Assembly (NCBI GenBank): GCA_014549065.1 | Contig: JACDOX010000040.1 | Span: forward strand, 2,931,750-2,995,749 | Direction of reading: 5' to 3' | Origin: Cardinalis cardinalis | Lineage: Eukaryota > Chordata > Aves > Passeriformes > Cardinalidae | Length of the DNA: 64,000 bases | In this document: positions 60,001-64,000 of the stretch, piece by piece | Layout: each line of letters opens with the position of its first letter | How positions within the stretch are numbered: position 1 is the first letter of the stretch | Position numbers and translations under genes: made by a program | The notes under the pieces: generated by a model | Told to the model about the DNA's origin: nothing | Databases searched by the model: none | Seen by the model: the letters and a program-made list of their open reading frames with translations, nothing else

Positions 60001-63000
60001 CAACCATGCTCATTTGCAGTTTTTCCATCAAGGAAGTGATGTGATTAGCTTTAATTTATGATACTTCACTCCTAAAGTAAGAGAAACAAGCACATTAATT
60101 GCTATTTACCTTTAACAGATAAGCAGTTGGATTAGATCACATAGGAAATTAGTCCATTTTTACTTAAATTCTTTCAAGATAAAAAGTTTCTAGCCTGTTT
60201 TTCTTGATAGTATGAGCCTGAACAAAAGCTTCCTGCTTTGGTCCGGAGAAAAAGAAAATACCCTGGGGAAAAAGGAAGTATTTCTGATCCCCAGAGTTCT
60301 GGACACTATACTAAAGAGTTTTTGAATGTAAGATTCCTGAACTTGTTGCTCCAGCAAATAATTTTGCATATAAAAAGGGAGCAGCTAATGTATGTGAAAG
60401 GAACTGTTTCAATCTTCAGAAGTCTTTCAGTATTGTTACAGCTTCTACTAGCTTATTGTGTGTGTTTTCTGCACACTGGTGTGTGACAGAGAAAATTTGG
60501 ACTACTTATCAAATAATGTCAATACTTTTAAGACCTTTGTTTAAAACTTCATTAAAACTTTACAATTTCCATCTTCTGCTACCTATTGTGTAAACACTGT
60601 GCAGAACTGAACTGCGGAGGAAACAAGCAGCAGTTAACTATAAATAAGGCATTCTCATAGCTGTATCTGTCTACTGGTGAATTCTTCAGTCTCAGGAGAC
60701 AGAGCAACGAGGAATGGAAACCCAGCTTAATTAGGCCCCTGACAATTCTGCCCCCAATATCAGCAGATCCAGGATTTCATCATCTTTATCATTACACATT
60801 TGAAAAAGACATTGGTTGAGAAAGTAGGAGAAGACTGGAGGGGCAGCATTACCTTCCCCAGTGTCTGTTCTGCGAGAGAAAAGGCATCCATGAAGGCCTG
60901 TGCGATTACAGACAAACAGCCATCTATGTGTGAAGTCTTCTTAATGTCAAAGACAAACTGGGGATTCTTCAGTATGTTCACCCAGAAGCGAAGAGGAAGA
61001 CTAGACAGGAGAAAGAACAAACATCTTTAAAATCAACCACTCAAGTAGCACAACTGCTTTAAAATGGTCCTTAATTGCAACTGCGCTCATGGAACAAAGC
61101 ACATTCCTGGCTGCTTCTTCACACTAAAAAAGGGGTCAGGGAACAAAGGCTACAGAGCAAACACATCTGTCAGGCACCCAGCTTCAAATAATGCTCCCAC
61201 TCTGCAGCTACTTCTTTCAGAGTGTGAAGTCGGTGTGCAGGCTGCACAGACCTGGAAGCTCTGGTGTTTTTTGTTGTATTAAATCAATACACTAAAGTTA
61301 CTGTTATCCACAAAGCCAAACCACATCTTATTCCCAGACATGCCAAAATCATATTCTGCTCACACCTGACACATTTCATTTTTGCAACTACGTGTTCAGA
61401 GAGCACACGCACCCCTGTGTATATCCCGTGGCCATACCTGTTGGTTTTCCATATGTGAACCACATCAGGATCAGTAATCTTTTTGCTCTCAGCCTGGGCA
61501 TCCAAAAAGTCAAAAAAGTATTTGATGGCAACAGGTGCTTTATTGTTGGGTAAACTCCAAATGCTTCTGAAGAGCTTTTCAACAACTGAATGAATTGCCA
61601 CCTGAAAAGTAACAAAGTTAATATTTTGTTAATATTACACAAGCAAAGAATACGTCAGAGAGCTGTGTGTGCCCCGGGACAGCTACACACAGAAATTACA
61701 ATATGCTTGTGGCAAACATCAAGGCCATAGGTTATTGGCAAACGAGACAGTAACAAAAATGAATCTACAATACATCACAATGCACTCCTTCCATATGTCA
61801 CATGTCCTGTTGCTCCACTTAGAGGAGAATCATGGTGAAATCTGTGATAAATCACAGGTGGGAAGAACCACTTGGGCTAATAAAGACAACATCCACTCTT
61901 GGGATACTGTTGCCACTGTTACTAAAAGCATTTGAAATTTGTGACTGGAATTAAGAGGGAGGTGAGAAAAAGCAGTNTAGCCACTTTCCTAGGGCACTGG
62001 TCTTCCAGGTGCCATCTGTGACACAAGCTCAACGCATGTGCTCATCAACATTTCACAGCCAAGTGGCTCTGGCACTTGATCTAATTCTACAATAACAGCT
62101 TTGGGTGCNATAAGACTAATATTAGTGAGAAGAACTGAAAACTGGATATTTCTGATACATAAGTGAAGATATTTGGCTCATTAAAGGAAGGGTTTGGTTG
62201 CTGCTGGACTCACTGACATAATCACTGAGTATTTTTAAGTAGAGGCAAACAAAGCAAAACACTGTTTTGTGTTTTATTTCTTCACATCTGTTCTGAAGCT
62301 CAGTTCAGCCCAATCTTCTCTTGACAAGGATTTAATCATATCCCAGGGACTCAATGAATACTGGCCAGTTCATTTCATGGGGTAAACTCTGAGATTGTGT
62401 CTGTGTGCGTGTATGGGAGAGAGGGGAGCAGAGAGAGAGAGATGGTGAGATGCAATTTCCTTTAGTGCACAGGAAAAGGAGAGGAGAGGAATTTCACAGC
62501 AAAGAATATCACAGCTCTGTTGTTCAGGGCAGTGTCCTACTTTGGAGATGATTAATTTAAAGTCCTTTAAAAGGCCTGTTTCTAAAAAGCCTGATCTTTT
62601 CTTCTGTACCTCAGTCTTCCACCATAAGACATTACTGGTTTACTCCAGCATTTCCTGAGGGCTCATGTTAGTTTTCACAGGTAATGAGAAATGACTAGTC
62701 TTCACTCTCACTTTGAGGACTGTCCCAAATTACTTCAGATGCTATCAACAACCTAATTAAATAATGATTGATAGACTTTTAAATGCAAGAAGGCTATAAT
62801 CATCATCCCTTCAGGCCTCTTGCACAGCTCAGTGTTGTGCACCCATGAATATTTTATGCAATATGCTGTTGCAAAGACCTTTCTAAGCATTTGGAGTTAA
62901 GTCAAAAACAAGATGACGTTACCGGAGGGAGTGAGCAGGATTTATTCCTAAGCAATGCACATTGTATAAATTAGGTACTTGTATTATAAATCCTAAGGGC

Positions 63001-63743
63001 CTTGCTTTTAAAGTTAATCTAGTTATTTTGAATGCCTAATCTGAAACCATAACAGATTATTTCATTTTGTGGGCAGTATCTCGTGAAACTCAGGCTTTGG
63101 AAGTCATCTCTAAGCTGGGCAAACTCTAGAGCAGAGTGAGGAGATTGTTGAATGAAAGCTGTCATTCCAGAGGGGCTCATTCTCACCCTATGGAACTCTG
63201 TGGTAAAACTCACTTTCCATAGGCTAAATAACAATCTTTTCTTTAACCTGAGAAGAAGGTTGCGCTTACTAAGGAGATACTATGTGTAATCAGACAATTT
63301 TAGAACTCTAGTATTAGAAAACCTGAAATGTGTCTGTCTTTGCAAATGGTCATACCCCATAGTTAGCGCAGTGATTTTTTATGCTACCTTTTCATTTAAC
63401 ATTTGATTTACACACAGGAAGTCTGCACTACTTCTGGTTTAGTTTGTGTTTCTGTTATGCCAAACTATCCAAGCCAACACCAGCCCTCCCCCAAAATAAA
63501 GCCTTTACAGTTTACCTTGGTTGACAGCAGTTTTGTGAGATACATTTCTTTCACTTTGAATTTTTGCTTTCCTTTGTGACCTGCTCCCTTCACATCTTTG
63601 TTTGCTTCCGAGTCTGGTAAAATCTGTCACAAAGAGATTAGAGAGATTACACGGATCCAAATACAGTTCAGTATTAAATCTACCACTTAGCAGTGGAATG
63701 ATTCAACTCACCAAATGACAGTGTTCATCTGAGTAGTCCACAT
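56980..63743 (-). CDS. PLXNC1: PLXNC1 (plexin C1), last seven coding exons, C-terminal GAP half
   Basis: On the minus strand, join of 63743-63712, 63623-63516, 61601-61438, 61000-60853, 59040-58900, 58790-58716 and 57084-56980. All junctions are GT-AG and in phase, giving 256 complete codons plus TGA. This is the end of a protein of about 1,570 residues; the sema, PSI and IPT ectodomain, the membrane span and the first GAP segment lie beyond the right edge. The visible part covers the segment after the Rho-binding insert and the second half of the split R-Ras/Rap GAP domain. Conserved blocks include KQKFKVKEMYLTKLLSTK, KYFFDFLDAQAESKKI, DPDVVHIWKTN and LPLRFWVNILKNPQFVFDI. The Arg of LPLRFWVN lies 150 residues from the C-terminus, which suggests the second catalytic arginine of plexin GAPs. 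Known role: cell-surface receptor for semaphorin 7A. It is convergent with CEP83. Confidence 0.96.
57085..58715 (-). other. PLXNC1: PLXNC1 last intron
   Basis: GT-AG intron of about 1.6 kb. A GC-richer section at about 58.53-58.66 kb produces overlapping open frames on both strands with no recognisable product. No exon or repeat family was recognised. Confidence 0.85.
58716..58790 (-). CDS. PLXNC1: PLXNC1 coding exon, 25 codons
   Basis: Phase 0 at both ends. It encodes KHENEFNEKVALFEIYKYIV followed by KYYDE, part of the C-terminal helices of the GAP domain. The donor GTAAGC follows. Confidence 0.95.
58900..59040 (-). CDS. PLXNC1: PLXNC1 coding exon, 47 codons
   Basis: It encodes EAPTNKLLYAKDIPLYKKEV and KAYYKAIRDLPPL, the family-typical segment after the GAP catalytic part. 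The acceptor is TTTTAAG and the donor GTATGG. Confidence 0.95.
59041..60852 (-). other. PLXNC1: PLXNC1 intron
   Basis: GT-AG intron of about 1.8 kb. Unique AT-rich sequence with several Ns; nothing else recognised. Confidence 0.85.
60853..61000 (-). CDS. PLXNC1: PLXNC1 coding exon with the LPLRFWVN GAP motif
   Basis: It completes a split Ser codon, then encodes LPLRFWVNILKNPQFVFDIK and HIDGCLSVIAQAFMDAFSLA. This is the most conserved block of the second GAP segment. By spacing from the C-terminus, the Arg is the probable second arginine finger. The donor GTAATG follows. Confidence 0.96.
61438..61601 (-). CDS. PLXNC1: PLXNC1 coding exon, 54 codons
   Basis: The acceptor is TTTTCAG. It encodes VAIHSVVEKLFRSIWSLPN, APVAIKYFFDFLDAQAE and DPDVVHIWKTN. 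It ends two bases into a Ser codon at the donor GTATGG. Confidence 0.96.
61602..63515 (-). other. PLXNC1: PLXNC1 intron
   Basis: GT-AG intron of about 1.9 kb. It includes a GT/GA simple repeat at 62397-62443. No exon recognised. Confidence 0.85.
62397..62443. repeat. GT/GA-rich simple repeat
   Basis: GTGTCTGTGTGCGTGTATGG followed by GAGAGAGG and AGAGAGAGAG units. Confidence 0.8.
63516..63623 (-). CDS. PLXNC1: PLXNC1 coding exon, 36 codons
   Basis: Phase 0 at both ends. It encodes ILPDSEANKDVKGAGHKGKQ then KFKVKEMYLTKLLSTK, the link between the Rho-binding insert and the second GAP segment. Confidence 0.95.
63712..63743 (-). CDS. PLXNC1: PLXNC1 32-nt microexon
   Basis: Minus-strand TTGTTTAG acceptor and GTGAGT donor flank 32 nt. 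Read after two borrowed phase positions, it encodes (D)VDYSDEHCHL, which runs directly into ILPDSE of the next exon. It is too short to be found by open-frame length alone. Confidence 0.85.
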
Positions 63744-64000
63744 CTAAACAACAAAAGCAGAGAACCATTAATGAAACACACAGCTACAAGCTTGTGAGTT
63801 CTGCTGGGCTCTGGGCCGTGCAACAGGGTGCATCCAAGATGCCAAACAGGCAGAGACAGTGTCATCCTTTCCTGCCTGCAGCATGGGGGAAGCCTCTGAG
63901 AAATGCATGGACCCTGTGCACCTCCCTAGTGCCAACCTGTGGCTCGGACAACTAAGCTGCAGCATCCTATCTGCTGCTGGAGTAAGCTGGCAGCAATCCC
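63744..64000 (-). other. PLXNC1: PLXNC1 intron, continues beyond the window
   Basis: Upstream of the microexon acceptor on the minus strand. No further exon is seen before the right edge. Confidence 0.75.

Noticed and set aside
1..64000. Search for CRISPR arrays, bacterial operons, tRNA or rRNA genes
   Set aside because: None seen; the window is vertebrate nuclear DNA with spliced genes.

Overview
This window is vertebrate nuclear DNA, almost certainly from a bird. Three copies of the CR1 LINE family are present (two end in the ATTCTATG/ATTCTGTG-type 3' octamer repeats), there are no mammalian SINEs, and the encoded proteins are close to those of other amniotes. Isolated single N bases occur every few hundred bases, so this is a draft assembly with masked or uncalled positions. 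The species cannot be determined from the window.

Three protein-coding genes account for the coding sequence. TMCC3 (+ strand) has its last three coding exons here (10419-11317, 12785-12920, 15608-15910); its first exon lies upstream of the window. It has a long 3' UTR, probably ending near 20965. After about 5.5 kb of intergenic DNA with a CR1 copy, a CpG island (about 26.47-27.06 kb) forms the promoter of CEP83 (+ strand). CEP83 is complete at the coding level: 15 coding exons from 32354 to 49984 give 716 codons. PLXNC1 (- strand) enters from the right edge with its last seven coding exons (63743 down to 56980), covering the C-terminal half of the cytoplasmic GAP region, followed by a 3' UTR of about 3 kb. 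CEP83 and PLXNC1 converge on a gap of about 3.9 kb that holds a CR1 copy and a decayed LTR-like element. The gene order and relative strands match human 12q22 (PLXNC1, CEP83, TMCC3) read in reverse, which supports all three calls.

The genes are functionally separate: an ER-shaping coiled-coil membrane protein (TMCC3), a distal-appendage protein of the mother centriole needed to start a cilium (CEP83), and a semaphorin-7A receptor (PLXNC1). The most useful observations are a perfect X-box (RFX site) in the CEP83 promoter, a GC-AG intron in CEP83, a CEP83 C-terminus that reads past the human stop position and ends inside an AATAAA hexamer, a 32-nt PLXNC1 microexon, and N bases inside three CEP83 codons. 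I found no evidence of an undescribed biological system; the rest is introns, UTRs, old retroelements and simple sequence. Comparisons with human proteins are from memory and not from an alignment.
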